Of a stretch of 32,346 bases of DNA, positions 7,694 to 17,948 are shown piece after piece. Location of the stretch: the NCBI GenBank assembly GCA_945866135.1, contig CAMBGF010000007.1:1-32346 (forward strand), written 5' to 3'. The stretch comes from Bifidobacterium breve (GTDB lineage Bacteria > Actinomycetota > Actinomycetes > S36-B12 > UBA5976). Below the pieces are notes generated by a model. That model was given only the letters and a program-made list of their open reading frames with translations, ran no database searches and was not told the origin of the DNA. A program made the translations under genes and the position numbers. Within the stretch, counting starts at the first letter, position 1. Each line of letters starts with the position of its first letter.

Positions 7694-8803
7694 ATGGGTG
7701 CGTTAGACGGTCTAGTCGTGGCAGATTTCACGCGAGTTTTGGCTGGACCCTATGCAACTATGCTGCTCGGGGACATGGGCGCAACTGTTATCAAAGTTGA
7801 GCGCCCCGAGGTTGGCGACGACACTCGCCATTGGGGTCCACCCTTTGATGAGGCGGGGCGAGCCACCTACTTTGAATCTGTAAATCGAAACAAGACCTCC
7901 GTTGCAATAGATATGACAACGCCCGCTGGAATTACTGAAGCTCACGAATTGATAAAGCGGGCAGACATTGTTATTCATAATTTCCCACCCAGCCTTAGTC
8001 ACAAATTTGGACTTGACTACGTTTCGGTAAAAAATCTGAAGACTGATGTTATTTACTGCTCGATCACTGGATTTGGTTCGGGCGCTGGGGCAGCGATGCC
8101 TGGATATGATTTGTTAGTCCAAGCTATGGGCGGATTAATGAGTGTTACCGGACCTGCGCCAGGACACCCGACAAAAGTTGGTGTTGCTTTAGTTGATGTC
8201 ATCACTGGCATGCATGCAACGATCGGAATTCTTGCTGCCCTAAACCATCGCAATTCTTCTGGCGAAGGCCAAGAAATCGAAGTTAACTTACTTTCCTCAC
8301 TTCTGTCGGCAATGGTCAATCAAGCAAGCTCATTTGTAAGCGGGGGAGTTGTGCCAGGAATTCTCGGTAATGCGCACCCATCGATTAGTCCTTACGAGGT
8401 TTACCAAACTTTAGATCGATCGATAGTAATTGCGGTTGGAAATGATGGCCAGTTTGTTAAATTATGCGATGAATTGGGAATTCCAGAAATCGCTAGTGAT
8501 GTCAGATTTGCGACAAATCCTGATCGGGTAGCAAATCGGGATGAATTAAATGAAATTCTTAGTGCGCAATTTTCCAAGCAGGGTGCCGATCATTGGTGGA
8601 AGGCGCTATCGAGCTGCGGTGTTCCGTGCGGACCAATCAACGCCATTGATGATGCATTTGAATTGGCAACTTCGCTAGAACTAAATCCAATTATCACGAT
8701 TGAGCAAGATGGGCAATTGCGTCGCCAAATTGCAAATCCAATTACGTTTTCCAAAACTCCAGTTCGTTACGACGTAGCCCCACCAAGCTTGGATGAAGCA
8801 TGA
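7694..8803 (+). CDS. CaiB/BaiF (family III) CoA-transferase
   Basis: N-term LDGLVVADFTRVLAGPYATMLLGDMGATVIKVERPEVGDDTRHWGPPF and GYDLLVQAMGGLMSVTG typical of family III CoA-transferases. Confidence 0.92.
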   Translation: MGALDGLVVADFTRVLAGPYATMLLGDMGATVIKVERPEVGDDTRHWGPPFDEAGRATYFESVNRNKTSVAIDMTTPAGITEAHELIKRADIVIHNFPPSLSHKFGLDYVSVKNLKTDVIYCSITGFGSGAGAAMPGYDLLVQAMGGLMSVTGPAPGHPTKVGVALVDVITGMHATIGILAALNHRNSSGEGQEIEVNLLSSLLSAMVNQASSFVSGGVVPGILGNAHPSISPYEVYQTLDRSIVIAVGNDGQFVKLCDELGIPEIASDVRFATNPDRVANRDELNEILSAQFSKQGADHWWKALSSCGVPCGPINAIDDAFELATSLELNPIITIEQDGQLRRQIANPITFSKTPVRYDVAPPSLDEA

Positions 8804-9447
8804 GTGAATTAGTAACGGCGCAAGAAGGAGTCCTGCGAGAGTTACGCTTGCAAATCGCTTCTGGAAAACTCAGCCCTGGTCAGCAAGTAATTCAAGATGC
8901 CCTCGCGGCAAGTCTTGGAGTTAGCCGGGTACCACTGCGAGAAGCCCTAAAAGTTCTTGAAGGCGAAGGACAAGTTATTTATCATCCGCATCGCGGCTAT
9001 TTTGTGGCCGACTTGAGTGTGGCCGACTTGGTCGAGGTTTATCGAATTCGCTCAATCCTGGAAGACGAAGCGCTGCGAGTCGGGGTGCCATTGCTGACCA
9101 ATGAAGACATCGAATATTTAGAAGACATTTTGGTGGATGTTGAGTCGGCAGCTAAAACTGGCAACGTCACGGCTGTGACTGCGGCCAATCGGCGCTTCCA
9201 TTTCGCAATTTTTGAAGCAAGCAATATGCCTCGGTTAGTTCGCATGATTCGAAACCAATGGGATGCAACTGATGCTTATCGCAGTGTTTACTTCGCAACT
9301 CCCGCAAATTTGGCCCACATGAACACCGAACACCGATCCATGATTGCAGCGCTAGTGGCCCGCGATGTGGAAAAGTCCATTGCGCAACAGGCTGCCCACC
9401 GAGAAAACTCAGTGACAGTTGTAAGCCAGGCAATCAATAAGTCTTGA
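8800..9447 (+). CDS. GntR-family transcriptional regulator, FadR/FCD type
   Basis: wHTH LSPGQQVIQDALAASLGVSRVPLREALKVLEGEGQVIYHPHRGYFVADLS followed by all-helical FCD-like domain. ATGA overlap with the CoA-transferase. Confidence 0.88.
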   Translation: MSELVTAQEGVLRELRLQIASGKLSPGQQVIQDALAASLGVSRVPLREALKVLEGEGQVIYHPHRGYFVADLSVADLVEVYRIRSILEDEALRVGVPLLTNEDIEYLEDILVDVESAAKTGNVTAVTAANRRFHFAIFEASNMPRLVRMIRNQWDATDAYRSVYFATPANLAHMNTEHRSMIAALVARDVEKSIAQQAAHRENSVTVVSQAINKS

Positions 9448-9505
9448 GCTTGCTTAGGCGAGGGGATTTCCTTATTTTGCAAGGGTTTCGCTATTCTTAG
9501 TTGGT

Positions 9506-11191
9506 ATGACCCCGCAGGAACTAGCCGATCACATTCGATCCGCAGTTATGGCTGCAATTTCCACTGGTCAACTGACACTTTCGCAAGCCGATATCCCGCT
9601 TGAGATTGTTGTAGAGCGGCCAAAAAATTTAGATCATGGCGACTGGGCAACTAATATTGCGATGCAATTAGGTAAAAAAGCGGGTCTCAACCCACGCGCT
9701 GCTGCTGAAATTTTGCAACCATTTCTAGCACAACTTCCAGGTGTTGTTGAAGTTGATATTGCCGGACCTGGATTTATTAACCTTCGACTTTCCGCTGCTA
9801 GTCAAGGTGAGTTGGCCCTAGACATAATTGCCAAAGGAAATGCGTTTGGTCGAGGCAACAAGCTTGCTGGCAAAAAAATTAACGTGGAATTTATCTCTGC
9901 TAATCCAACTGGACCGCTGCACTTGGGACACACCAGATGGGCTGCGGTGGGCGATGCGATCGCTCGAGTGTTAGAAGCTGAAGGCGCCCAGTCATCACGA
10001 GAGTTCTATGTTAATGACTTAGGTGTTCAGATGGATAAGTTTGGGGCTTCAGTAAAAGCCGCAGCACTCGGTGAAACTATTGCTGAAGATGGTTATCACG
10101 GCGCCTACATTCCTGAATTAGCAGAACAAGTAGTCTTGCAAAATCCAGAAATTGTAAATCTGCCCGAGCCCGAACGCACTGATGCGTTTCGAGATGCGGC
10201 TTACGCATTGCAGTTAGTAGATCAAAAGCGAGTCCTTGACAATTTCAATACTCATTTTGATGTTTGGTATTCGGAAAAGTCGCTTCACACTTCTGGAGCC
10301 GTAGAGCGTGGGTTTGAAAAACTTAAATCCCAAGGTCACATGTTTATTGAAGGTGGCGCAACTTGGCTTCGAACCAGTGACTTCGACGACGATAAAGATC
10401 GAGTACTCGTTAAAGCCGATGGCGCATTAACTTACTTTGCCTCTGACACCGCTTATTATGTGGACAAACGTAATCGCGGCTTTGACTTATGCATCTACTT
10501 ACTTGGCGCCGATCATCATGGATATGTGAATCGGTTGCGGGCAGTTGCAGCTTGCGCAGGTGATGATCCTGATGAAAATATTCAAATTTTGATTGGCCAG
10601 ATGGTCAAGATGCTTAAGAACGGTGAAGAAGTTCGGCTATCAAAGCGGGCCGGAAATATCATCACGCTGGAAGATTTGGTTGATGAAGTTGGCGTTGATG
10701 CGGCGCGCTATTCCCTTATTCGTTACCCCGTTGAATCACCCCTTGTTTTGGATTTGGATTTGTTGGTATCAAGTACTAATGACAATCCGGTTTATTACGT
10801 GCAGTATGCCCATGCCCGAATTGCTTCGGTAATTCGTAACGCTGCCGAGCTTGGCTTAATACCTGCAAACACCTCAGATTGGGATCCAAAAACTTTCGAT
10901 CCTGCGGAACTTTCTGATGCTCGCGAAGGCGCCCTGCTTGGATTACTTGCGGACTACCCGCGCGTAGTTGCCAGCGCCGCAGAACTTCGGGAACCTCATC
11001 GAATAGCGCGGTATATCGAAGAAGTTGCCACAAGCTATCACTCGTTTTATGCCTCATGTCGGGTTTTGCCCCAAGGTGATGAACCCGTTACTGCACGTAA
11101 CATTTCCCGGCTTTGGTTGTGTGGCGCTACCTGCCAAGTCATATTTAATGGCTTGGAATTGCTAGGTGTAAGTGCACCCGAGAGAATGTAA
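9506..11191 (+). CDS. argS: Arginyl-tRNA synthetase
   Basis: NPTGPLHLGHTRWAAVGDAIARVLEA, LLGADHHGYVNRLRA, RLSKRAGNIITLEDLVDEVG. Confidence 0.97.
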   Translation: MTPQELADHIRSAVMAAISTGQLTLSQADIPLEIVVERPKNLDHGDWATNIAMQLGKKAGLNPRAAAEILQPFLAQLPGVVEVDIAGPGFINLRLSAASQGELALDIIAKGNAFGRGNKLAGKKINVEFISANPTGPLHLGHTRWAAVGDAIARVLEAEGAQSSREFYVNDLGVQMDKFGASVKAAALGETIAEDGYHGAYIPELAEQVVLQNPEIVNLPEPERTDAFRDAAYALQLVDQKRVLDNFNTHFDVWYSEKSLHTSGAVERGFEKLKSQGHMFIEGGATWLRTSDFDDDKDRVLVKADGALTYFASDTAYYVDKRNRGFDLCIYLLGADHHGYVNRLRAVAACAGDDPDENIQILIGQMVKMLKNGEEVRLSKRAGNIITLEDLVDEVGVDAARYSLIRYPVESPLVLDLDLLVSSTNDNPVYYVQYAHARIASVIRNAAELGLIPANTSDWDPKTFDPAELSDAREGALLGLLADYPRVVASAAELREPHRIARYIEEVATSYHSFYASCRVLPQGDEPVTARNISRLWLCGATCQVIFNGLELLGVSAPERM

Positions 11192-11193
11192 TT

Positions 11194-12534
11194 ATGTCTG
11201 GGCAACTTAATCCGCAAATCTGGCCAGCATCAGCAACACGAAATTCAGCGGGCGAAATTTCTATTGCAGGTTTGTCGGTAACTGAAATTGCCAAAGAATA
11301 TGGCACTCCAGTTTTCGTTTTTGATGAGGCTGACGTGCGAAAGCGTGCCAGGGATTACGTAACGGCCTTCACAGTTGATGACATCCAAACCACAGTGCAC
11401 TATGCAGCTAAAGCATTTATTACTACCAAAATTGCGCAATGGGTTCATCAAGAGGGTCTCGGTATAGATGTGGCAAGTGCCGGCGAACTTGAAGTGGCAT
11501 TGCGCGCTGGAATTGATCCAAGTCACATCATCATGCACGGTAATAACAAGAGCGTTAGCGATCTTGAGCGCGCAGTTGAAGTGGGTGTTGCGCGAATAGT
11601 TATTGATAGCTTGATTGAGATTGAGCGACTCAATGCGATCGCAGCCAGGGCCGGCATAGTTCAGCAAGTTTTATTACGGCTCACGGTAGGTGTAGAAGCA
11701 CATACCCATGAAGCAATTTCCACTGCTCATGAAGATCAAAAATTCGGTTTATCAGTTGCTTCTGGTATGGCTATGGCTGCAGTCGAAAGTGTTTTAGCTT
11801 GCGATGCTTTGTCGCTGGCTGGCTTGCACTCACACATAGGTTCACAAATCTTTGACGCTACCGGGTTTGAATTAGCTACCCATCGAGTGGTTGATTTTGC
11901 AGCGCAGATTCGGGACATTCACGGAATCTCTGTGAGTGAGTTGGATGTTGGCGGCGGCATGGGAATTGCTTATGTTGCTGGCGATGATCCGTTGGATGTT
12001 TTTGAAATGGCAAATTCCATATTGGACATAGTTCGAACTCAATGCGCGCGAGTTAAGTTACCAATTCCGCATATCAGCGTGGAACCAGGACGAGCAATTA
12101 TTGGAAATCCTGGAATCACCGTTTATGAAGTTGGAACTGTGAAACCAGTAGTACTTGATAGTGGAATGGTTCGGCACTACATATCAGTTGATGGTGGCAT
12201 GAGCGACAACATTCGCACTGCGCTATACGACGCGCAATACAGCATTAGTTTGGCTAACCGAACACCTGGCGATCTGCAGGTAATTTCTCGAGTGGTTGGA
12301 AAACATTGCGAAACTGGTGACATTGTTGTTCGAGATTGTGAGTTGCCTGCAGACATCCGACCTGGAGATCTGGTGGCGGTAGCAGCAACTGGCGCATATT
12401 GCAGATCCATGGCCAGCAACTACAACCACATTCCTCGCCCAGCCGTAGTGAGTGTGGCACGCGGGGTATCGCAAGTACTGCTTCGCCGAGAATCAATAGC
12501 GGACGTGCTGGCAACGGACCCAGGAATCAATTAG
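11194..12534 (+). CDS. lysA: Diaminopimelate decarboxylase
   Basis: Fold III decarboxylase: VHYAAKAF, LHSHIGSQIFD, ELDVGGGMGIAY, VEPGRAIIGNPG. Lies between argS and hom. Confidence 0.95.
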   Translation: MSGQLNPQIWPASATRNSAGEISIAGLSVTEIAKEYGTPVFVFDEADVRKRARDYVTAFTVDDIQTTVHYAAKAFITTKIAQWVHQEGLGIDVASAGELEVALRAGIDPSHIIMHGNNKSVSDLERAVEVGVARIVIDSLIEIERLNAIAARAGIVQQVLLRLTVGVEAHTHEAISTAHEDQKFGLSVASGMAMAAVESVLACDALSLAGLHSHIGSQIFDATGFELATHRVVDFAAQIRDIHGISVSELDVGGGMGIAYVAGDDPLDVFEMANSILDIVRTQCARVKLPIPHISVEPGRAIIGNPGITVYEVGTVKPVVLDSGMVRHYISVDGGMSDNIRTALYDAQYSISLANRTPGDLQVISRVVGKHCETGDIVVRDCELPADIRPGDLVAVAATGAYCRSMASNYNHIPRPAVVSVARGVSQVLLRRESIADVLATDPGIN

Positions 12535-12657
12535 CACCTAACCAGCCACGTATTTGGCTAGATTCCGCGCTTTCTGCCAGACTTAGAGGGCTTTGCCAAG
12601 GCTAACCGAGCCACTTGTTTCGGCGCTGTATTAATACTGCATTAATAAGGAGAAAAA

Positions 12658-13947
12658 ATGAGTTCCCCAATAACTGTTGCGCTACTGGGTGGTGGAACTG
12701 TTGGGGCCAGTGTTGCTCACTTGCTTTCCGAAAGTGCAGCTGATTTAACGGCGCGCATTGGCAGTGAACTGAAGTTGATCGGCGTTGCAGTCCAAGACAT
12801 CTCCAAGCCACGCCCTGGTGTTGATCCAAATTTACTGACAACTGACGCGGCAGCACTTGCTGCCTCTGGCGCAGATATTGTGATCGAAGTAATCGGTGGC
12901 ATTGAGCCCGCAAAAACTTTGATCGAATCTGCAATTGCGCATGGCTCATCCGTTGTAACTGCCAATAAAGCATTGCTTGCAGCGCACGGCGCGCACCTGC
13001 ATAAACTTGCTGAAGATGCTGGCGTTGATTTGTATTACGAAGCTGCAGTTGCCGGCGCAATTCCATTACTTCGCCCGTTACGCGAATCATTATCTGGTGA
13101 TAAAGTAACAAAAATTCTTGGAATCGTAAATGGCACAACAAACTTTATTTTGAGCAAGATGTACAACGATGGCGCAGCTTATGAAACTGTACTTAAGGAA
13201 GCGCAAGATTTGGGTTACGCAGAATCGGATCCAACTGCTGACGTTGAAGGATTTGATAGCGCAGCTAAGGCTGCAATTCTTGCGGGACTAGCTTTTCATA
13301 CGAACGTCACCGCGGAAGATGTTTACCGCGAAGGAATGACTAAAGTCACTGCAGATGACATCGCAGCTGCAAAGTCTCTCGGGTATGTCATCAAATTACT
13401 TGCAATTGCGGAACTTACTGACGATGAAAAAGGCATTATCGTGCGCGTGCACCCTTCGATGATTCCAGCAACTCATCCATTAGCAAGTGTGCGAGATGCC
13501 TTCAACGCCGTTTTTGTAGAAGCGCATTCTGCTGGCGAAGTTATGTTTTATGGTCGAGGCGCAGGAGGCGCACCTACGGCAAGTTCGGTAGTGGGTGACA
13601 TAGTTGCAGCCGCTCGAAATCGTTTAGCCGGATCGTTAGGTCCTGCGCAAAGTATTTATGCAGATTTAGAGTTGCGACCAATAGGTGAGGCTAAAACTTC
13701 CTATTATTTGAACCTGAAAGTAGCAGACGAGTCAGGTGTGCTAGCTGCCATCTCGAATGAATTTGCAAAGCATGACGTATCAATTCAGGCAGTTCGCCAA
13801 GATGGTCAAGGTGACGCTGCCAATTTGATCATCCGGACTCACCAAGCACCAGAGTCTCGATTGAGGGCAACTGTTGAAGCTTTAGAAAATATGAAAGCTG
13901 TTCGGGAAGTACTTGGTGTGATGCGAGTCGAAGGCGCAGGCGCGTAG
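12658..13947 (+). CDS. hom: Homoserine dehydrogenase
   Basis: [41 protein letters not shown]-terminal ACT-like region. AAGGAG ribosome-binding site. Confidence 0.96.
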   Translation: MSSPITVALLGGGTVGASVAHLLSESAADLTARIGSELKLIGVAVQDISKPRPGVDPNLLTTDAAALAASGADIVIEVIGGIEPAKTLIESAIAHGSSVVTANKALLAAHGAHLHKLAEDAGVDLYYEAAVAGAIPLLRPLRESLSGDKVTKILGIVNGTTNFILSKMYNDGAAYETVLKEAQDLGYAESDPTADVEGFDSAAKAAILAGLAFHTNVTAEDVYREGMTKVTADDIAAAKSLGYVIKLLAIAELTDDEKGIIVRVHPSMIPATHPLASVRDAFNAVFVEAHSAGEVMFYGRGAGGAPTASSVVGDIVAAARNRLAGSLGPAQSIYADLELRPIGEAKTSYYLNLKVADESGVLAAISNEFAKHDVSIQAVRQDGQGDAANLIIRTHQAPESRLRATVEALENMKAVREVLGVMRVEGAGA

Positions 13948-13949
13948 TA

Positions 13950-15008
13950 ATGGCTCACATTTGGCGCGGAGTTATTGCGGAATATCGTGACCGTTTACCG
14001 ATTTCTCCTAATGACGTGGTCATAACTTTAGGTGAGGGCGGCACACCGCTTGTTTATGCCTGCACTTTGTCGGAAGCAACTGGCGCCAAGGTTTACTTAA
14101 AAGTTGAAGGCATGAACCCGACTGGATCCTTTAAAGATCGCGGGATGACAATGGCAATCACGGATGCTGCTCGAAATGGCGCCACTGCCGTAGTTTGCGC
14201 TTCCACCGGAAATACCAGCGCTTCAGCAGCAGCGTACGCAACTAAAGCTGGAATGAAATGTGCGGTCCTTGTTCCCCAGGGAAAAATTGCCATGGGAAAA
14301 CTTGCTCAAGCAGTAATTCATGGCGCAAGTATTTTGCAAGTTGACGGGAATTTTGATGATTGCTTGGACATAGCTCGCGGACTGGGACAGGACTATCCGA
14401 TTTCATTAGTGAATTCGGTAAACCCAGTGAGATTGCAGGGTCAAAAAACTGCGGCTTTTGAAATAGTTGATGAATTGGGTGATGCCCCAGATATTCATTG
14501 CTTACCTGTTGGAAATGCCGGAAATATTTCGGCGTATTGGATGGGCTTTACCGAGTATTACCAAGACAAGGTTTCAACTAAGCGGCCACAGCTATGGGGC
14601 TTCCAAGCCGCTGGCGCGGCGCCGTTCGTGGCAGGTCACCCAATTGCAAAGCCAGAAACTATCGCAACTGCAATTCGCATTGGTAAGCCAGCATCGTGGG
14701 ATTTAGCAATCGCAGCCCGCGACGATTCAGGCGGCTTAATTGACGCAGTAACTGATGAACAAATTTTGCAGGCTTATCGAATGTTGGCCGATAAAGAAGG
14801 ATTCTTTGTGGAACCATCAAGCGCGGCTTCTGTTGCTGGACTTTTGCAGCAAGCCCAGCGCGGCTTAGTTGATGCTGGCTCAACAATTGTTTGCACAGTA
14901 ACTGGCAATGGATTAAAAGATACGCAATGGGCGCTGGAAGATTCGCGAGATCCAGTCCTGATTCCAGTTGATGTTAAGGCCGCCGCCGCTGTATTAGGTC
15001 TTGCCTGA
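13950..15008 (+). CDS. thrC: Threonine synthase
   Basis: [15 protein letters not shown] (PLP Lys), [17 protein letters not shown]. Lies between hom and thrB. Confidence 0.96.
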   Translation: MAHIWRGVIAEYRDRLPISPNDVVITLGEGGTPLVYACTLSEATGAKVYLKVEGMNPTGSFKDRGMTMAITDAARNGATAVVCASTGNTSASAAAYATKAGMKCAVLVPQGKIAMGKLAQAVIHGASILQVDGNFDDCLDIARGLGQDYPISLVNSVNPVRLQGQKTAAFEIVDELGDAPDIHCLPVGNAGNISAYWMGFTEYYQDKVSTKRPQLWGFQAAGAAPFVAGHPIAKPETIATAIRIGKPASWDLAIAARDDSGGLIDAVTDEQILQAYRMLADKEGFFVEPSSAASVAGLLQQAQRGLVDAGSTIVCTVTGNGLKDTQWALEDSRDPVLIPVDVKAAAAVLGLA

Positions 15009-15943
15009 TGTCACGCAAAGTTTCGGTATCCGTTCCGGCAACGAGTGCAAACCTTGGACCTGGTTATGACGCGCTTGGCCTAGCTCTAGAAATCCGCGAC
15101 TTCGTAACTGCAACTTTCACTGACGATAACAAGGTGACTGTTAATATCGTTGGTCAAGGCGCTGGCAAACTTCCAACTGATGAAACACATTTGATCGCAA
15201 AAACAATCATTGATGCCTGTAAAGCATTTGGCACCGAAGTAACTGGACTACATGTTGAGTGCAAGAATGCAATCCCGCAAGGTAGGGGATTAGGTTCCAG
15301 CGCCGCAGCAATAGTGGCTGGCTTAATTCTGGCGAGTGAATTAACTTACGCCCGTGCCAGCGAAGATGAGTTACTCCAGATGGCAAATGCGATCGAAGGT
15401 CACCCGGACAATGTGGCAGCCTGCTTACTCGGTGCGCTGACTATTGCTTGGCTGGAATCAGACAACAAAGCAAACAGCGTTTCGATGAATGTTCATGAGG
15501 ATATTTTTCCAGTTCTAGGAATCCCACAAACCCAGCTTGATACCCATAAAGCACGTGGTTTGATACCGGAAAATATTGCGCACGTGGATGCTGCTTTCAA
15601 TGCTGGGCGCTGCGCTCTTTTAGTCGCAGCCATGATCGGTAATCCAGATTTTTTACTCGAAGCGACCCAAGATAAATTGCATCAGCCATTTCGGGCAGTT
15701 GCCTACCATGAGTCAATGGAACTTATTGGCGTGCTTCGGGAAGCAGGCATTGCCGCCTGCATAAGTGGCGCTGGACCAACAGTTATCGCACTGACAACAT
15801 CTGATCAGGTCGCTCAAGCATCCGAAATCATCGCAAAATCTGGGTTTACTAGCGCTCCAGTGGCTGTGGCCGACCTAGGCGCAACGACTGAAGTATTGGA
15901 TTCGGGAGAGAGTAATTCAGCTCTGGAAACTAACGAAAACTAG
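15008..15943 (+). CDS. thrB: Homoserine kinase (GHMP family)
   Basis: VPATSANLGPGYDALGLAL, GRGLGSSAAAIVAGL, CISGAGPTVIAL. TGATG overlap with thrC. Confidence 0.96.
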   Translation: MSRKVSVSVPATSANLGPGYDALGLALEIRDFVTATFTDDNKVTVNIVGQGAGKLPTDETHLIAKTIIDACKAFGTEVTGLHVECKNAIPQGRGLGSSAAAIVAGLILASELTYARASEDELLQMANAIEGHPDNVAACLLGALTIAWLESDNKANSVSMNVHEDIFPVLGIPQTQLDTHKARGLIPENIAHVDAAFNAGRCALLVAAMIGNPDFLLEATQDKLHQPFRAVAYHESMELIGVLREAGIAACISGAGPTVIALTTSDQVAQASEIIAKSGFTSAPVAVADLGATTEVLDSGESNSALETNEN

Positions 15944-16111
15944 GGTTTCTAGCCCGGGAATTTCGCAGTTGTCGATTCGACCTGCTAGTGTTTTCACATC
16001 GGTTGAATTTCTTTCGCCGGACATCCCGCAAAATTTTAGCGAAACTCTCGCGCATTTCTGCTGGATAGAAAAATACGTAGAACTAACTACTCAAAACAAA
16101 GGGACACATAA

Positions 16112-17746
16112 GTGACCGAGACAAGTGCTAAAGATAATGGTTTAGCGACCAAACTACTTCCAGAACTAAAGGCAATGGCTGCCGGACTTGGAATTGACGG
16201 TTCATCAGGAATGCGAAAGGCCGAACTAGTATCGGCGATTGGCGCCAAGCAAGGTGGCGGTAGAGGCTCTCGTTCAGCTTCCCGTCCCGCTGGAGCTGCA
16301 ACTAATTCCGAAACTCGCGAAGACCGTGCGCCACGCGAAGACCGTGCGCCACGCGAAGACCGTGCGCCACGCGAAGACCGGGCGCCACGCGAAGACCGGG
16401 CGCCACGCGAAGACCGTGCGCCACGTAATAACGACAACAACAACGACAATGATTCTGGCGATCGCAATGACCGCAACAATCGCAACCGTCGCGGCCGTGA
16501 TCGCAATGACCGCAACAGTCGCAACGCCCGCAGTCCACGTGGTGGAGATCGGGATTACGACTTAGAAGTTTCTGATGATGATGTACTGCTTCCAGTAGCT
16601 GGAATCATCGACATTTTGGATAACTATGCATTCGTTCGAACCTCAGGTTACTTGCCAGGTCCAAGCGATGTTTACGTTTCAATGGGTCTAGTGAAGCGGT
16701 TCTCGCTTCGCAAGGGTGACGCGGTAACTGGTCAAGTTAAGCAGCCACGTGAAGGTGATCGGCCACAAAAATTCAACCCACTTGTTCGCATTGAATCAAT
16801 CAATGGTCTTGAACCAGATGAGGCAATCAAGCGCGTTGATTTTGGTAAGTTAACCCCGCTTTACCCGCAAGATCGGTTACGCCTTGAAACTGTTCCCAAT
16901 AACTTAGTAACTCGCGTAATTGACCTGGTTGCACCGATTGGTAAGGGCCAGCGTGGTCTAATCGTTTCCCCACCAAAGGCCGGTAAGACCATGATTCTGC
17001 AGAACATTGCAAATGCAATTGCAGAAAACAATCCAGAAGTTCACTTGATGGTAGTTCTAGTTGATGAACGCCCAGAAGAAGTTACCGATATGCAGCGCTC
17101 AGTTAAGGGCGAAGTTATTGCTTCAACTTTTGATCGCCCCGCAGAAGATCACACCACAATTGCCGAACTTGCAATTGAGCGCGCTAAGCGTTTAGTTGAA
17201 ATGGGCCACGACGTAGTTGTCTTGCTTGACTCGATGACACGTTTAGGTCGCGCTTACAACCTTTCAGCTCCAGCTTCCGGTCGTATTCTCTCCGGTGGTG
17301 TTGATTCCGCAGCGCTTTACCCACCTAAGAAATTCTTCGGTGCCGCTCGAAACATCGAAGAGGGCGGTTCGCTAACTATTTTGGCAACTGCGCTAGTTGA
17401 TACCGGATCTCGAATGGACGAAGTTATCTTCGAAGAATTCAAGGGAACTGGCAACATGGAACTTAAGCTTGATCGTCGCTTAGCAGATCGTCGCATTTTC
17501 CCTGCAGTTGATGTGGAAGCATCTGGTACTCGTCGTGAAGAAATTCTTTTAGCTGCTGATGAGCTAAAGGTAATTTGGAAACTCCGTCGCGTACTTCACG
17601 CCCTTGACTCACAGCAATCTCTTGAATTGTTGTTGACCAAACTTCGTGAGACTAAGAGCAACCTAGATTTCTTAATGCAGGTGCAAAAGACCACACCTGA
17701 AGCTCCTGGTGGCATGGGCTCGGACAGCATGGATAACGTTGATTAA
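16112..17746 (+). CDS. rho: Transcription termination factor Rho with Arg/Asn/Asp-rich N-terminal insertion
   Basis: Rho_N-like N-term, [16 protein letters not shown] (Walker A), [76 protein letters not shown]. Confidence 0.97.
   Translation: MTETSAKDNGLATKLLPELKAMAAGLGIDGSSGMRKAELVSAIGAKQGGGRGSRSASRPAGAATNSETREDRAPREDRAPREDRAPREDRAPREDRAPREDRAPRNNDNNNDNDSGDRNDRNNRNRRGRDRNDRNSRNARSPRGGDRDYDLEVSDDDVLLPVAGIIDILDNYAFVRTSGYLPGPSDVYVSMGLVKRFSLRKGDAVTGQVKQPREGDRPQKFNPLVRIESINGLEPDEAIKRVDFGKLTPLYPQDRLRLETVPNNLVTRVIDLVAPIGKGQRGLIVSPPKAGKTMILQNIANAIAENNPEVHLMVVLVDERPEEVTDMQRSVKGEVIASTFDRPAEDHTTIAELAIERAKRLVEMGHDVVVLLDSMTRLGRAYNLSAPASGRILSGGVDSAALYPPKKFFGAARNIEEGGSLTILATALVDTGSRMDEVIFEEFKGTGNMELKLDRRLADRRIFPAVDVEASGTRREEILLAADELKVIWKLRRVLHALDSQQSLELLLTKLRETKSNLDFLMQVQKTTPEAPGGMGSDSMDNVD
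16319..16426 (+). repeat. 18-bp in-frame tandem repeat x6 encoding (EDRAPR)6 inside rho
   Basis: Six consecutive copies of GAAGACCGTGCGCCACGC. Copies 4 and 5 carry CCGGGCG; the last copy ends ...ACGT. Confidence 0.97.
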
Positions 17747-17813
17747 TCAACGTCAGCGAATACCGACAAACTCCCAGAATAAACTCAGGTATTTCTGAAA
17801 ATATCGTCAACTT

Positions 17814-17851
17814 AAAAGACCCGATGCTCATCTGAGCAGCGGGTCTTTTTT
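17814..17851 (+). terminator. Intrinsic terminator downstream of rho
   Basis: AAAAGACCCGATGCTCA-TC-TGAGCAGCGGGTCTTTT: 17-nt inverted arms with one mismatch, followed by a T run. Confidence 0.93.
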
Positions 17852-17948
17852 GCACATTATCTATGGTTGCTAATTAGTACGTGTGAATATATCCCCGAAC
17901 CCCTTGACTTAAGTGGCCAGAGGCTATTTGATTCAAGAAGGGGTCCGT

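Noticed and set aside
12535-12657. Threonine attenuator/leader peptide upstream of hom
   Set aside because: No Thr/Ile-rich short ORF and no convincing terminator/antiterminator pair seen.
15944-16111. Terminator between thrB and rho (GGGTTTCTAGCCC)
   Set aside because: Stem of only about three pairs and no T run.
16319-16426. Direct repeats as a possible CRISPR-like array
   Set aside because: Units are contiguous with no spacers, in frame with Rho, and no cas genes are present.
16087-16565. Long repetitive ORFs on the minus strand and in another plus frame over the rho repeat (RGARSS..., RHAKTV...)
   Set aside because: They arise because the 18-bp repeat has no stops in other frames; the Rho frame has the conserved domains.
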